Below, one piece after another: positions 52,709-63,311 of a DNA stretch of 64,000 nt. The notes below the pieces were generated by a model. It saw only the letters and a program-made list of their open reading frames with translations. It was not told the origin of the DNA and searched no databases. Every line of letters begins with the position of its first letter. Position 1 is the first letter of the stretch. The translations under genes and the position numbers were made by a program. Source of the DNA: Hippopus hippopus (lineage: Eukaryota > Mollusca > Bivalvia > Cardiida > Cardiidae). The stretch lies in NCBI GenBank assembly GCA_946811185.2, contig OX328107.1, forward strand, positions 22,899,587 to 22,963,586. Direction: 5' to 3'.

Positions 52709-52851
52709 ATGAAATATTTCAGCAAAGCAGCGATGATAACTATTTATATAACAGTGATATTTTTCACCGAGTTAACTTTATCAGTGCGTTTGCGAGTAAC
52801 GGGAGCTATGCAGGATGGTTCACACGAATTGGACAACACACAGAATGCACT
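52709..52851 (+). CDS. First coding exon of a secreted protein (signal peptide), rest not found
   Basis: It starts at the first in-frame ATG (AAACAATGA). The preceding open frame has no ATG, so I reject the upstream extension. The 47 codons begin MKYFSKAAMITIYITVIFF, a basic n-region and a hydrophobic core, with TELTLSVR following. A signal peptidase site is likely near TLS-VR. The mature part is VRLRVTGAMQDGSHELDNT then QNA, and the exon ends at CT|GTAAGT, a perfect donor in phase 2. A TATA promoter lies 520 bp upstream. The size and layout would fit a small secreted peptide or other exported protein. I could not identify the next exon in the remaining 11 kb; it may lie beyond the window. 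Confidence 0.58.
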
Positions 52852-53295
52852 GTAAGTACATAATCATTTTTTAAAAAAAACCTCTTTACCTTGTGGCAAA
52901 AAGAACAATCCTTTGACAAGCAATTGCTCTATTTCCAAAGATAGCTTTGTCAAAATTAAGTTTTACGCTGCTTTAGCCTCTAAAGCCACTGGGGATACCT
53001 ATGATTTACTTTCATCCAAACGTATACGTGTTATCAACCATATTCTGCGAGGAATATACGAATCAAAATCTACCTGCACAGATGTGCTGATCTAAGTCTT
53101 CCCCTGCATACAGGTACTGATCTAAGTCTATACCCTCCGCTTTTCTGTAAGAGTGGTTTTAGTAGGACAGACCCTTTAAACTGCTAAGGAAGTGAATGGA
53201 ATCATATTTTCTGGATTACCTACACTATAAATTCAACAACAAACTGCAAAATAAAATTAAACGAAAATTTCAAGAGACTGATTAAAAAAAAAAAA
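52852..53295. other. Presumed intron, nothing recognised
   Basis: It contains a 60-codon plus-strand frame at 52913 of unremarkable composition, which I do not call. Confidence 0.35.
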
Positions 53296-53700
53296 CATGT
53301 ACTGATATTTCAAAGTTATTTCTGTCGGGGAAAAACACCTCGTCTTCTCGAGCAGTGTAGATTCAAGGCCAGATTGCACGTTTTGTGTAGTCTCATCTTT
53401 AGTCTACAATGTCTGCAAAAGAGCCTAGAGTCACGCTTAGTAGCCATACTGAAATGAATTAACACTTAACCTGCTACATAAGTGAAATGAACTTTTCAAG
53501 CCGACAGTAAAAACCCAAGTATTTCAATTTCGAAGTGATCCTTTTATGAAAAATATCTCCTTATCGGACAGTGTAGATTCAAGATCAGACTGCATGTTTC
53601 GTGCAGTCTGATCTTGAATCTACAATGTCCGCAAAAGAGCCTGGAGTCATGCGTAGCAGTCTTACGAATACATGTATGTAAATCAATTAAACGGCGATAT
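53296..53700. mobile_element. Two tandem family B copies
   Basis: 53296..53455 and 53459..53700, each with GTAGATTCAAG-CAGA-TGCA and GCAAAAGAGCCT-GAGTCA. The second palindrome (AAGATCAGACTGCATG / CGTGCAGTCTGATCTTG) is better kept. Confidence 0.75.
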
Positions 53701-53792
53701 CATATAAGTTGATTACTGAAACCTGTAATGGGGCGATACTCTTTGTAATGGTCTCATTCAGAAGCACCGAGAAATAATGAATCAAAGAATTA

Positions 53793-54155
53793 CAGTGACA
53801 AAAAAGTTATTCGAACAATCTATAAATAAATACAGTAAAGCCTGTTTTAATGGCCACCCCCATTTAGCGAGCAATCTGTATTAAGCAAGCATAGATCACG
53901 TTCCAAGGGAAAGCTATGTCGAATTGTTCCTGTGTTAAGTAACTACTTGCTTTATGTGTCCTTACAGTGACAAACAGGTTATTCAAACAATCTTTAGTTA
54001 AATACAGTAAACTTGTTTTAAAGGCCATCTCTATTTAGCGAGCAACCTGTATTAAGCGAGCATACATCGAGTTTAAAGAGAAGGCAAATACACGTAGATG
54101 TACATGTATGTTGAATTGTTCCTATATCAAGCAAGCACTTGCTTTATGCGTCCTT
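53793..54155. repeat. 175-bp tandem duplication
   Basis: Units start GTGACAAAAAAGTTATTCGA (53793) and GTGACAAACAGGTTATTCAA (53968). Both contain TACAGTAAA-CTGTTTTAA and GCGAGCAA-CTGTATTAAGC. They are diverged. Confidence 0.7.
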
Positions 54156-54164
54156 TAGGGACTT

Positions 54165-54385
54165 CCTTAATTCTTAGGCTGCTAAGCGCGACTCAAAGAC
54201 CTTTTCGGACAATGTAGATTAAGATCAGACTGCACAGAACGTGCAGTCTGATCTTAGATCTACACTGTCCGATGAGGAGATATTTTTCCCCAGAGATATC
54301 CTTGCAACAGCAACATTTGGGTTTATATTATTGGCATGAAAGTGTCATATAACCTATTAAGCAGGTTATGGTTCAGTACAGGTTC
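54165..54385. mobile_element. Family B element
   Basis: GCTGCTAAGCGCGACTC at the left, AAGATCAGACTGCACAGAAC / GTGCAGTCTGATCTTAGATC in the core, TATTAAGCAGGTTATGG at the right. Confidence 0.78.
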
Positions 54386-55190
54386 TATTGTATATCCTTT
54401 GATACATGTTAAACCTTTGATTCGACAAATCAGGCCGGAGAATATAACGTTTTCTTGTCGGACATTTCATGAGAATATGTCCTTTTAATAATGACATGAA
54501 TTCGGCTGAATGTTGTTTGAATGCATCTATTTATTTGATAGACATGTCGTGAGAACATGTCTGTTAATTCAGCGGAAGCTTCTGTTGCACTAGTTTAATA
54601 TCTTCCTATATTCTTTATTTTTTCTTTTTATTGAGACGAAAATCAGGTAATCATCGGAATATCAAGAACCCTTTCAGCTCGACGAACGCTTAGGCTTTTG
54701 CGGACGGCATAGAAAATCATTTTTAATAAGCGAGCCTCTGGCGAGTTTAATAACATTTCTTACAGACAAGCCTGATTGAAATCTTATCTGGAGAGCCAAT
54801 GAATGTCAAATTCTTTTTTCACATAACGGTATATCACAAATTATAGGTCAAACTATAGAAAACCATACACACACGTGGCAATTTCCATGACTAAGACCCG
54901 ATTCTACTTTCTGAAAGTAGTATAAAATGATGATATTTTTGACATCAAATTACTCTTATTTTACAAGTTTGCAAGATAAGAGATTTCGTTAAATATTATG
55001 GTGTAATAAAAGCACTTTAAATGATTAACTGTAAAAGTATATTTCGGCGTCGCTATCGTTATCGCAAAAGAAAATTTAACTTTAATTTTTAGGAGAAAAA
55101 TGTGAAAAAAAAAAGTGGGGTCTGTTCTATTTGCCTCGGGGAGAGGGGGCATAAAATTAACAATTCTTCAATCCTTAAAAGGCCAACACA
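54386..55190. other. Intergenic or intronic DNA, nothing recognised
   Basis: A short repeated block GACATTTCATGAGAATATGTC / GACATGTCGTGAGAACATGTC (about 54463 and 54541) is the only structure seen. Confidence 0.4.
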
Positions 55191-55194
55191 TTCT

Positions 55195-56040
55195 TAAACT
55201 TGCTTCTGCGAAAATATAGATCGAGATCTAAACTGCTCAACTGTGAAATCTGATCTTTGATCTACAGTGTACCGTGTATTATTTGCGACACAATATACTC
55301 GATCCAAAAAAGGTTTCATGTATGAAAAACTTGGTTTGTTTCTTTTCCATATATTGGCGCTCAAAATGCGAATTAAAGAAAAAGTATCGAGCTTTTTCCC
55401 CTCTCTTTTAAAGCTATGAATGTCGTAGTTCAAATTAGATTACTGGTTAACAAAAGACGGCGAAGATGGGGAAAAAGGAGAGCAGAACAAAAGAACATTA
55501 AGACTTCGATTCTTAACGCTTAAAGCGCCGAATAAACCTAACGCAATGTTTCGGTCTAAACTAAAAACCCTTCAGTAAGCGCAATATCAAGGTCGCTTTT
55601 GTACAGAAGATCTTGGCAAAACGGACAGTTTAGAACAAAGATCAGGCTGCAAATTTGTTGATCTACACTAGCTGCAGAGACAATTAGAGTAGTGAAAGCC
55701 GCTTTAAGAGTTACAACCCTCAAATGCATGTAAAACGGCAACTCCCGGAAGTGAATTTCGATTCCTCGGCGTTTATGCATCATTTACTATACGAATTGCA
55801 TTAATACGCATGATTTGATTTGAATGATTCCTGCTTTTCAGTTAGAGATTACATGTTGTATTTGCAGAATATGCTTTTTGTCTAAATCTTCTTGCAGTTT
55901 AAGCTTTAAATCATTTGCTGCCAATGGCGATTTAGAAAAGTTTTTTTCCGCGTGAACGGTGTAGGTCAATGTCAGACTGCTGAAGAACGTCGGTAAAATT
56001 CTGAATCTACACCGTCTGCTACCGAATGCTTCATTTTGAC
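55195..56040. repeat. Three degenerate family B-like palindromes
   Basis: Cores near 55207 (ATAGATCGAGATCTAAACTG), 55620 (AACAAAGATCAGGCTGC) and 55965 (GTAGGTCAATGTCAGACTGC). All are eroded and share GATC/CTGC motifs and a CTACA-CTGT partner. Confidence 0.5.
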
Positions 56041-56362
56041 CAGGATTATCCTCAGATGAAATGGAAATCTATTTTCAACCCTAGAGAAAAAATTACAAGC
56101 TTTTAAGGCCGCGAAAGAGTGATAGAGGTCATTAGTTCAATACAAATGACGTATCCTCGCAAGATCTCTCAAAGAAAATATGGTACAAAGATCTTCCAAA
56201 GAAAATATGATGAGATATAGTACAACGATCTTCCAAATAAACTAATAAAACATGGTACTGAAGTGGTGTAAGGGGGCAGAGTCTAGGCTTGCTGATCAGA
56301 CTGCTTTTGTATTGAGAAAAACATAGGTTTTTAAAGGAGAATAAGTACTCGTATATATGATA

Positions 56363-56504
56363 TAACCGAGACATTTTCTCTTTTTCTGATCATGTTTTCT
56401 GTCCTTTCAAAAATCCTATGGTTTGAACTACATTTGATTCGTCGCCTACAGATACTTTCAATTTGAAAGATCCGAATTCTATTTCTTATTATAAAGAATT
56501 AAAG
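56363..56504 (-). mobile_element. Family A right half
   Basis: CATTTTCTCTTTTTCTGATC to TTATTATAAAGAATTAA. Confidence 0.6.
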
Positions 56505-56784
56505 GGTTCGACAATCCTAAACGATTCTTGTTTAATTTTTCTTTTAACCTCTGGCTTCGTTTGATTACCAAAATGATGATAATTACAGTGTTTGTGGTTG
56601 AAAATTAAATAAAGAGATTAAACTGAAAATTCCGAGGAAGGGGATAGTTGCTAAATATGGAATTATTCTTTTGGCATTTTCGCCTCTTTAAAGGTCAATT
56701 CGTGATGCTTTTGCTTTTGTGTAGATCACGATAAGACCAAACAGAATGCGTATTTGATCTTGAATATACACTTTGATATTAGCC

Positions 56785-57352
56785 GTACTGTGGCAAAAAT
56801 GGGCTTAATGCGTCCCCATGATGCACTATACAAAGAAAGTCATTACACAATCGTTGATCCATAAAATCCATTTTGTCTAACAACGGACCAAATTATGAGG
56901 TAGACTGGTCCTTGGACACGCAGAAAATTGACCCAAAGCAAAAAGTTAAGACACAGGTCAGCCTACGCTGACTGCGTATATTTTGTGAGAAATTCTGGAC
57001 AGGTATTTCCGGAAAAAATCCCGTTGACTGACATTGTTCCTACGTACTTAATATTGGGAGGTAAAAACGGTAAATTAAATCTTTAGGGAACAATCCCATG
57101 TTTTCAAGGCCCCGAAGAAAAAAGTTTGTCAAAACATTGTGGGAAAAGGGTGACATAATGGTGCCGAGAGAGATTTCTAAATCATTACAGGAAAAAGAGA
57201 ACATGCTAATAAACCGGCATTTGCGCCTTTCCCCTCTATGTTTTCTCTTATTTCAAAGTTAAATCCCATCGTTTGAGATAAATTTCATCTGTCCTTTGCA
57301 AATACGTACTATATGGACGAGTCTAAAATTTTGTCGTCTGGTAAAGAGTTAA
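56785..57352. mobile_element. Truncated family C and a family A element with inner insertion
   Basis: 56785..56990 has TGGCAAAAATGGGCTTAATG and CAGGTCAGCCTACGCTGACT. 57083..57352 (-) is family A with about 55 bp of extra sequence in one palindrome arm, ending GTCTGGTAAAGAGTTAA. Confidence 0.65.
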
Positions 57353-57590
57353 ATTGCAGAAGTTTCATTTTGGCGGACTCAGTATTGCAGACGACCGTCA
57401 GCCTATCTAAAGCAGACGACAGAGATGCAAATTATTTAGCAGTAAAGAAGGATTTATGTAATTCAGGGTAAAATGTCGCAAATAAACCTTCCGCGTGGCA
57501 CTACTTTTTCTTTTTTGTTCGTGAATGGCTGAATTTCATTTGCCATTCATTCCGTAGTGGTTGCCTTGTCTCGGATTGTTAATTATTTAA
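57353..57590. other. Nothing recognised
   Basis: No element or exon identified. Confidence 0.3.
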
Positions 57591-57740
57591 AATCTTTTAC
57601 CACACAATTCTGAGTTTTAGTTTAGTTTAAATCTTAGATCGATTGAGAAACAACTTATACTAATCTCTCTCGTGTCTGTTTCCTGGGAACTACACAAGTA
57701 CTCGCGCCAAATGTGTGGGCCAGTGAATAATCCCAAACTT
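57591..57740 (-). mobile_element. Family A end followed by a second-family SINE fragment
   Basis: TCTTTTACCACACAATTCTG then AGTTTTAG, then GATCGATTGAGAAACAACTT and CTGTTTCCTGGGAACTACAC. Confidence 0.6.
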
Positions 57741-57756
57741 AACGACCTCGAGTTTT

Positions 57757-57972
57757 AGCCCTTTGGCTGCTACGCGCGACTCACTGACCTTTTGCGGACA
57801 GTGTAGATCAAGATCAGACTGCACAGAACGTGCAGTCTGATCTTGGATCTACACTGTCCGATATGAAGATATTTTCTACCAAAGAATAACTTTGAAAGAG
57901 CCGAATTCATGTTGTTTCTATCGGTTTGAACGTTTCATATAAATTATTTAGCAGGATAGGGGTTTACGACCT
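57757..57972. mobile_element. Family B element, well preserved
   Basis: The core GTAGATCAAGATCAGACTGC then ACAGAACGTGCAGTCTGATC is a long near-perfect palindrome. Flanks GCTGCTACGCGCGACTCACT and TTAGCAGGATAGGGGTTTA. Confidence 0.82.
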
Positions 57973-58238
57973 TGAGGAAGGGGGTCTTTGAAAACAGTTT
58001 TGGAAAAGGGGAAAATGCTGGTTACCAGCATTTTCTCCTTTTCCCAAAATGTTTTCTTCCATTTCAAACACAATATTAACCGTTTTGGCCATATTTAATT
58101 TGTCACCTGCAAATCTTTGGATATGGACTGGTCCAAAATTTTATTCGGTTGATAAAGACTAAATTTACTACAACATTTTAGAATTATCCACATTGAAAAC
58201 ATCTGCAGATGACTTAGTAATCAAGGATTGTTTAGTAA
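57960..58238. mobile_element. Family A copy and an adjoining deletion derivative
   Basis: 57960..58165 (-, palindrome with paired TTTTGG / CCAAAA changes). 58164..58238 (+) has lost the palindrome (CAGATGACTTAGTAATCAAG joins left arm to right end). Confidence 0.7.
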
Positions 58239-58400
58239 TAAGACACTTCACCCAAAAAGACCAAATACAAAAATACTCGTCACTTTCTTATTTTTTAAAG
58301 TAACATTATCAGAAGTAGGCCGAGCCTTTTGCAAGAAGTAAAAAAAAGTCGCATGCAGAAGTAATGTTTCAACGTTGAACTCTTTCATCGCCAGATCCAA

Positions 58401-58672
58401 ATGAGCCATGCTCTGTGAAAAGGGGGTTTAATGCATCTGCAAAAAGAGTATCGACTCAGGTCAGCATGTCCAGCCTAAGCAGGGTGACATGTATCGAAAC
58501 TTTTTGCTATTTGTAAATTTTCTGCATGCCCAAGGACCATCCTACCTCATGATTCAGCCAGTAATATAGACGAAATGGACTTTATGAATCAAGAATTATT
58601 TGATGACTTGCTTGTATATTGCACCAAGGAGATGCACTGAACCCTCTATTCCCAGAGCACTCCTCAAATATT
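58401..58672. mobile_element. Family C element
   Basis: GAGCCATGCTCTGTGAAAAG then GGGGTTTAATGCATC at the left, CCTCTATTCCCAGAGCACTC at the right. The core is eroded. Confidence 0.7.
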
Positions 58673-58744
58673 TAAACTCGATCTCTATCGACTGCAAGAA
58701 ATACAATCTGCTGCAACTTTGAGTTATTTTAATATAATGGGCTT

Positions 58745-59116
58745 GATTTAACAAGCGGCCAGTATAGATAAAAGATCAGACCGCACATTCTGTGCAGTCT
58801 GATCTTGATGTATTTTTTCCACAGAAGTCCTTGTTTTCGGCAATCGCGCTTAAAAGGTTCACATTTGTCTTGAGTTCCCGATTTAACCATTTACCAATTA
58901 ATCTTGGACTTGAACAACTCTGAGAAAATAGACTTCAAAAAACATTAAGGGGAAAAGACAAATTCCGCTAAGCAGCATTTTCTCCTTTTCCCATAATGTT
59001 TTTTTTCTAACATTTCAAAGATGTTTTTCATCAATAGCCATTTCTTTTTAATTCGTCATCTACAAACGCTATCAATTTGGATAAGTGTTAAGTTTTGTCG
59101 TCTGGTTAAAGAGTTA
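58745..59116. mobile_element. Family B fragment and a family A element
   Basis: 58755..58815 has AAAGATCAGACCGCACATTC / TGTGCAGTCTGATCTTGATG. 58883..59116 (-) runs TTAACCATTTACCAATTAAT to TCTGGTTAAAGAGTTAA. Confidence 0.72.
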
Positions 59117-59294
59117 AGAGCGTTCCTGTCAGTCAGCTGACCTTGGGAGTATGACGTCAAGACTATTTTCTACTAATTAATTATTTCATTTCTTGGAATA
59201 AAGCTTCCAACCTTCGACCTTTGTCTCTAGGTTGCAGTTATTTAACTATTTACTTTGCACTTTCTGCTTTTCCAAGATATTTTTTTCTGAAAAC

Positions 59295-59764
59295 TACGGT
59301 GGCACAAAAGTGACATGGAAGATATATTTTATACTACGTGGGCACGCAGTAGCTAATACGTGCGCACGTATTACTTATTACGTGCGCACGTATTAGCTAC
59401 TGCGTGCGCACGTAGTATAAAATATATCTTCCATGTCACTTTAGCTATTACGTGCGCACGTATTAGTTATTACGTGCGCACGTAATAACTAATACGTGCG
59501 CACGTAATACTACTGCGTGCGCACGTATTACTTATTACGTGCGCACGTAATAGCTACTGCGTGCGCACGTATTAGTTATTACGTGCGCACGTATTAGCTA
59601 CTGCGTGCGCACGTAATACTACTGCTTGCGCACGTATTAGTTATTACGTGCGCACGTATTAGCTACTGCGTGCGCACGTAATAACTAATACGTGCGCACG
59701 TATTAGCTACTGCGTGCGCACGTAGTATAAAATATATCTTCCATGTCACTTTTGTGCCACCGTA
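59295..59764. mobile_element. 470-bp inverted-repeat element packed with ACGTGCGCACGT palindromes
   Basis: The terminal inverted repeats begin TACGGTGGCACAAAAGTGAC and extend at least 70 bp, with a single mismatch seen (ACGTGGGC versus ACGTGCGC). They are flanked by GAAAAC on both sides (59289-59294, 59765-59770), a candidate 6-bp target duplication. Inside are about 16 units of a TACGTGCGCACGTA-type palindrome at 21-22 bp spacing, joined by TTAGCTA or TTACTTA linkers. A second copy of the CTTCCATGTCACTT arm lies at 59428. No coding capacity. Confidence 0.85.
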
Positions 59765-59814
59765 GAAAACTATTTATTTGCGTGTTAATTTACTTGTCTT
59801 TTCATTTATACGTC

Positions 59815-60075
59815 AGCCATGCTCTGTGAAAAGAGGACTTAATGCATTTGCAAAAAGTATCGACCCATGTCAGCCTGCGCAGTCCGCGCAGGTTGACATG
59901 GGCCGAAACATTTTGCTATCTTTAATTTTTCTACATGTCAAAGGATCGGTCTACCTCATAATACAGTTAGTTGTTAAACGAACTGTATTATTTGGATTCA
60001 TAGTTATGTGATAACTTGCTTGGTGTCATGGATCACGGAAATGCATTAAGCTCCCTTTTGCTAGAGCACGGCTCA
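59815..60075. mobile_element. Family C element
   Basis: GCCATGCTCTGTGAAAAGAG to CTCCCTTTTGCTAGAGCACG, core CATGTCAGCCTGCGCAG / CGCGCAGGTTGACATGG. Confidence 0.75.
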
Positions 60076-60461
60076 CATGTACATGCCTATGCGTATTTAC
60101 TTATCTATCTTCTAAAACTATTCATTCATATCATACTTTTCTTTGGTTTTGAAGTTAAGTTTCCCTCTTTCATGAAACCCCTTTTTAGCGTGACATGGTT
60201 GACGTTTGGTGCTTTAGCTTGTGTTTGTTTACTGAATTGTCGAGTTACGACGCTTTCAACAATAGTTTAATTCTATCACTGAGACAACCCACTTATTCAT
60301 GCTCTCTCTCTAAACATAATCCAGAGAAATGGGGGAAAAAATCTTTTTGTAACTCTGGTGACGATGGGGACGAATTCATTTTTTCACTAAAATGTCTGTT
60401 CAGTTATTCTTTCAGAGAGAAATGCGTAGCGCTCTTTATAAAGGGGGCTTATTACGTCTTC
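60076..60461. other. Nothing recognised
   Basis: Open frames here have no protein-like signature. Confidence 0.3.
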
Positions 60462-60680
60462 TTAACCCCTAGGCTGTTAAGCGCGACTCACTGACCTTTT
60501 GCGGACAGTGTAGATCAAGATCAGACTGCACAGAACGTGCAGTCTGATCTTTGATCTACACTGTCCGAGAAGGAGATATTATTCAACAAAACATATTTTT
60601 TTTTGAAATAGCACGGTTTTAAGAGTTTTTACTACCGAACTGAAAATTTTATTTCAGTTATTTAACAGGATGTAGGTTAA
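60462..60680. mobile_element. Family B element, reference copy
   Basis: 219 bp, TTAACCCCTAGGCTG to AGGATGTAGGTTAA. The palindrome is GATCAAGATCAGACTGCACA / TGTGCAGTCTGATCTTTGATC-like, almost perfect. Confidence 0.85.
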
Positions 60681-61387
60681 AAACAGTGTTAAACAAAAAA
60701 CAAAAGTTAATAATCTTACCCTGCGTGGTACGCAAAACAAGCTTTGGTACAAAGAATGCCTTTTTTGCACTCAACAATCGACTCATAAAGTTCTTTCACA
60801 AGTACCATAAAGAAAATATGTTTAGGTTCATTGATGAAATTTTTGTTGTGTCTTGTCTACGAATTGACCTACGTGACTCGCAACTCCAGCAAGGATCGAG
60901 TAAGGACTTTGTGGTTATCAATCCAATTTCTTGATTACCGAATCATGTAGTCCTGAAAATTTGTACATAGGAGAGAAAATATCTGTTTTTAATGGCGTGG
61001 AAAATTATGTAAAAAATGACCCATTGCTTTTGATATGGAAAACATTGTGGGCAAAAGGAAGAATTGCTTAGAACAAAAAATCCTACTTTTCCTGATATAT
61101 TTTTCTTTTCTTTTCAAACGCTGTCAACTACAGGGGCATAAAAAATACTTCCTCTCCTTTTTTTTCATACACTGTTTTCAAAAGCTGTCAGTTGCACGGA
61201 CTACTTTTGAGACCAACCGGAAGTGATGTAGTGGTGATATGATTACTTGAATGTAAGGAATACAAGTTTTTAATAAATGATATGAAAAGTATTGTAAGAA
61301 AAGGAGCAAACGCTTGGATCATGCAGTTGATCATTTTCCCTAAATTGTCTTCAAAACATCTCTTTCTTTATTATCATTTATACATAA
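60681..61387. repeat. Eroded family A fragments
   Basis: GATATGGAAAACATTGTGGG (61032), TCATACACTGTTTTCAAAAG (61167) and GTATTGTAAGAAAAGGAGCA (61290) are palindrome-arm remnants. The rest is unrecognised. Confidence 0.45.
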
Positions 61388-61600
61388 ATGAGCCGCGCTC
61401 TGGCAAAAGGGGGCTTAATGCATCTCCGTGATACATGATACCAGGAAAGCCATCACACAATTATGAATCCGTAATGGCCACTTTTTTAAACAATCGACTT
61501 AATCAAGAGGTAGACTGGTCCTTTGACATACAGAAAAGTGACCTGTAGCGATACTTTTCGCAGATGCATTAAGCCCCCTTTTCACAGAGCATGGCTCAAA
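61388..61600. mobile_element. Family C element, core deleted
   Basis: GAGCCGCGCTCTGGCAAAAG to CCTTTTCACAGAGCATGGCT. The palindromic centre is missing. Confidence 0.72.
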
Positions 61601-62313
61601 TATTTTTGATAAGCCTGGATATGTTTGAGCTACAGCTGTCTGTAATAGGAATTATTTTTTAGATTAACGAAAAAGCGGTGCATAACTAATGCAAAGGGAA
61701 ATTATTTTTATTAAAGAAAGAATCTATTATGAATGGTATAGGTAACATCTTGGGAGAAAGAGCTATTTCACGGAACAGGAAACTGATCATTTTCCCACGA
61801 TGCTTTAAACGGTGTTAACTGCAGAACTATTGAAAAATCGCTCTTAGCACAGTGACGGGTGAAAAGAGGTCTGTTTTTCAATAGATACCTACGCCGTCAC
61901 TTCTGGCCTACGAGAATTAATCTTGGGGGTTTTTGACGCTCGTTCATTCATCATTCATGAGAAAACCCCTATGAGAAACGACAGAAGAATATCTCTCTCA
62001 TAAAAAACGCAGACAAGAAATAGGGGAAAAACATAGACCTTCCGAATTGATTGTTTCGCCCATGACAGCTATCCTATGTAAGATGATTTAGATGGGGAAG
62101 GGTCTTTTCTTAGGACGTAATGGTATTTTAAACCTCTGTTTCATGTATCGTCACCAAATTTAAAACAGTTGAGATTATGAGTAAACTATATCTTGTCTTT
62201 TTAATATTCAATAATCATGTATTTCTACCACAATATTGAAGCTGCTCTTCCTGGTGGTATAAATTGGTAAGAAATTGCCATTTTCGGCAATATCCGATCT
62301 TCTCTGTCAACTA
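61601..62313. other. Mostly unrecognised
   Basis: A weak family A remnant (AACATCTTGGGAGAAAGAGC, TTTTCCCACGATG) lies at 61745..61805. Nothing else is seen. Confidence 0.35.
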
Positions 62314-62565
62314 CTACGGAATATTCCGTACATGATCGTCACGGCCGACTTCTTTCGAGATATCGCGTAAATGATCGTCTTTGCAAATTGCTCTTGGTAT
62401 TTTCCGTATCTGATCGCCATGCGCCAATTCTTTCAGCATATTCCGTACACAATCGTCTTGACTGACTTCTCTCGGCATATTCCGTACATGCTTGTAATGA
62501 ATGACTTCTCTCGGCATATTCCGTACATGATTGTCATGACTGACTTCTCTCGGAATATTCTATGT
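62314..62565. repeat. 39-bp minisatellite, about six units
   Basis: The unit CGTACATGATCGTCATGACT then GACTTCTCTCGGCATATTC repeats from about 62327 at 39-bp steps. Because 39 is a multiple of three, frames stay open on both strands; the minus strand reads HVRNMPREV-type 13-residue repeats. I take this as a consequence of the repeat, not a gene. Confidence 0.78.
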
Positions 62566-62599
62566 ATTGTCGTGTATGCCCGAAATTTCGATTAATGAG

Positions 62600-63311
62600 T
62601 CAGCATGCAAAGTTGTCACATGACGGCTTTGATGAACGATTTTCATAGACGCCGCCATTTTTAAAATCATGTGACAGAAATCATTTCCAATGGAAACCAC
62701 CTTGATACGGACAGGTTATCCAGTCACGGAATTGCCCGAGATGTGACAAGTGCAATAACAGCGATTTCCATCGAGTATTTCCTTTCCCTAATATCAGTAT
62801 GTCATTATGATATTTGCAAGTCTGTTGTCTCTAACTTTTATTTACACAAAACCTCTTTCACTCGTTCTTGGTTTTCACGACAACGCCATTATTGGGCAAT
62901 GACGTCACGCCTCTGTGCGTGTCACGGTTCTCATTTGTTGGAGAAATGCGCATCTCTGTCCTAGACCCTTTATCAATATCAATTTCTAAATTAGTCCATG
63001 ATAAAAACCATCCAATGTACACAAATAGATTGCGTAATGATAGCTATTCAAAGCACACAAACAGATTGCGTAATATACAACAGCCATTCAAAGTACACAA
63101 AAAGACTACGCAATAATTAATGTAATATATACATATGCAAGATGTAGGCCTACATGTTTATTATGTCATCTATATTGGCTATGACATTTCGTAAGTTTCA
63201 TACAGAAAAAAGCTTATGTTACAGTATGCTATGCTATGCTATGATTTATGAATCATTTTGTATCACTATACCGGTAGTTGAAAGAAATCGGACTTGTGTG
63301 ACATCAGTGCT
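62600..63311. other. Unrecognised DNA with two short direct repeats
   Basis: GTACACAAATAGATTGCGTA then ATGATAGCTATTCAAAG recurs near 63016, 63054 and 63092 (about 38-bp steps), a second small tandem array. GCTATGCTATGCTATG lies at 63228. Confidence 0.5.

Noticed and set aside
62314..62517. Protein with 13-residue repeats
   Set aside because: A 39-bp minisatellite automatically keeps frames open; there is no start context, splice site or flanking coding signal.
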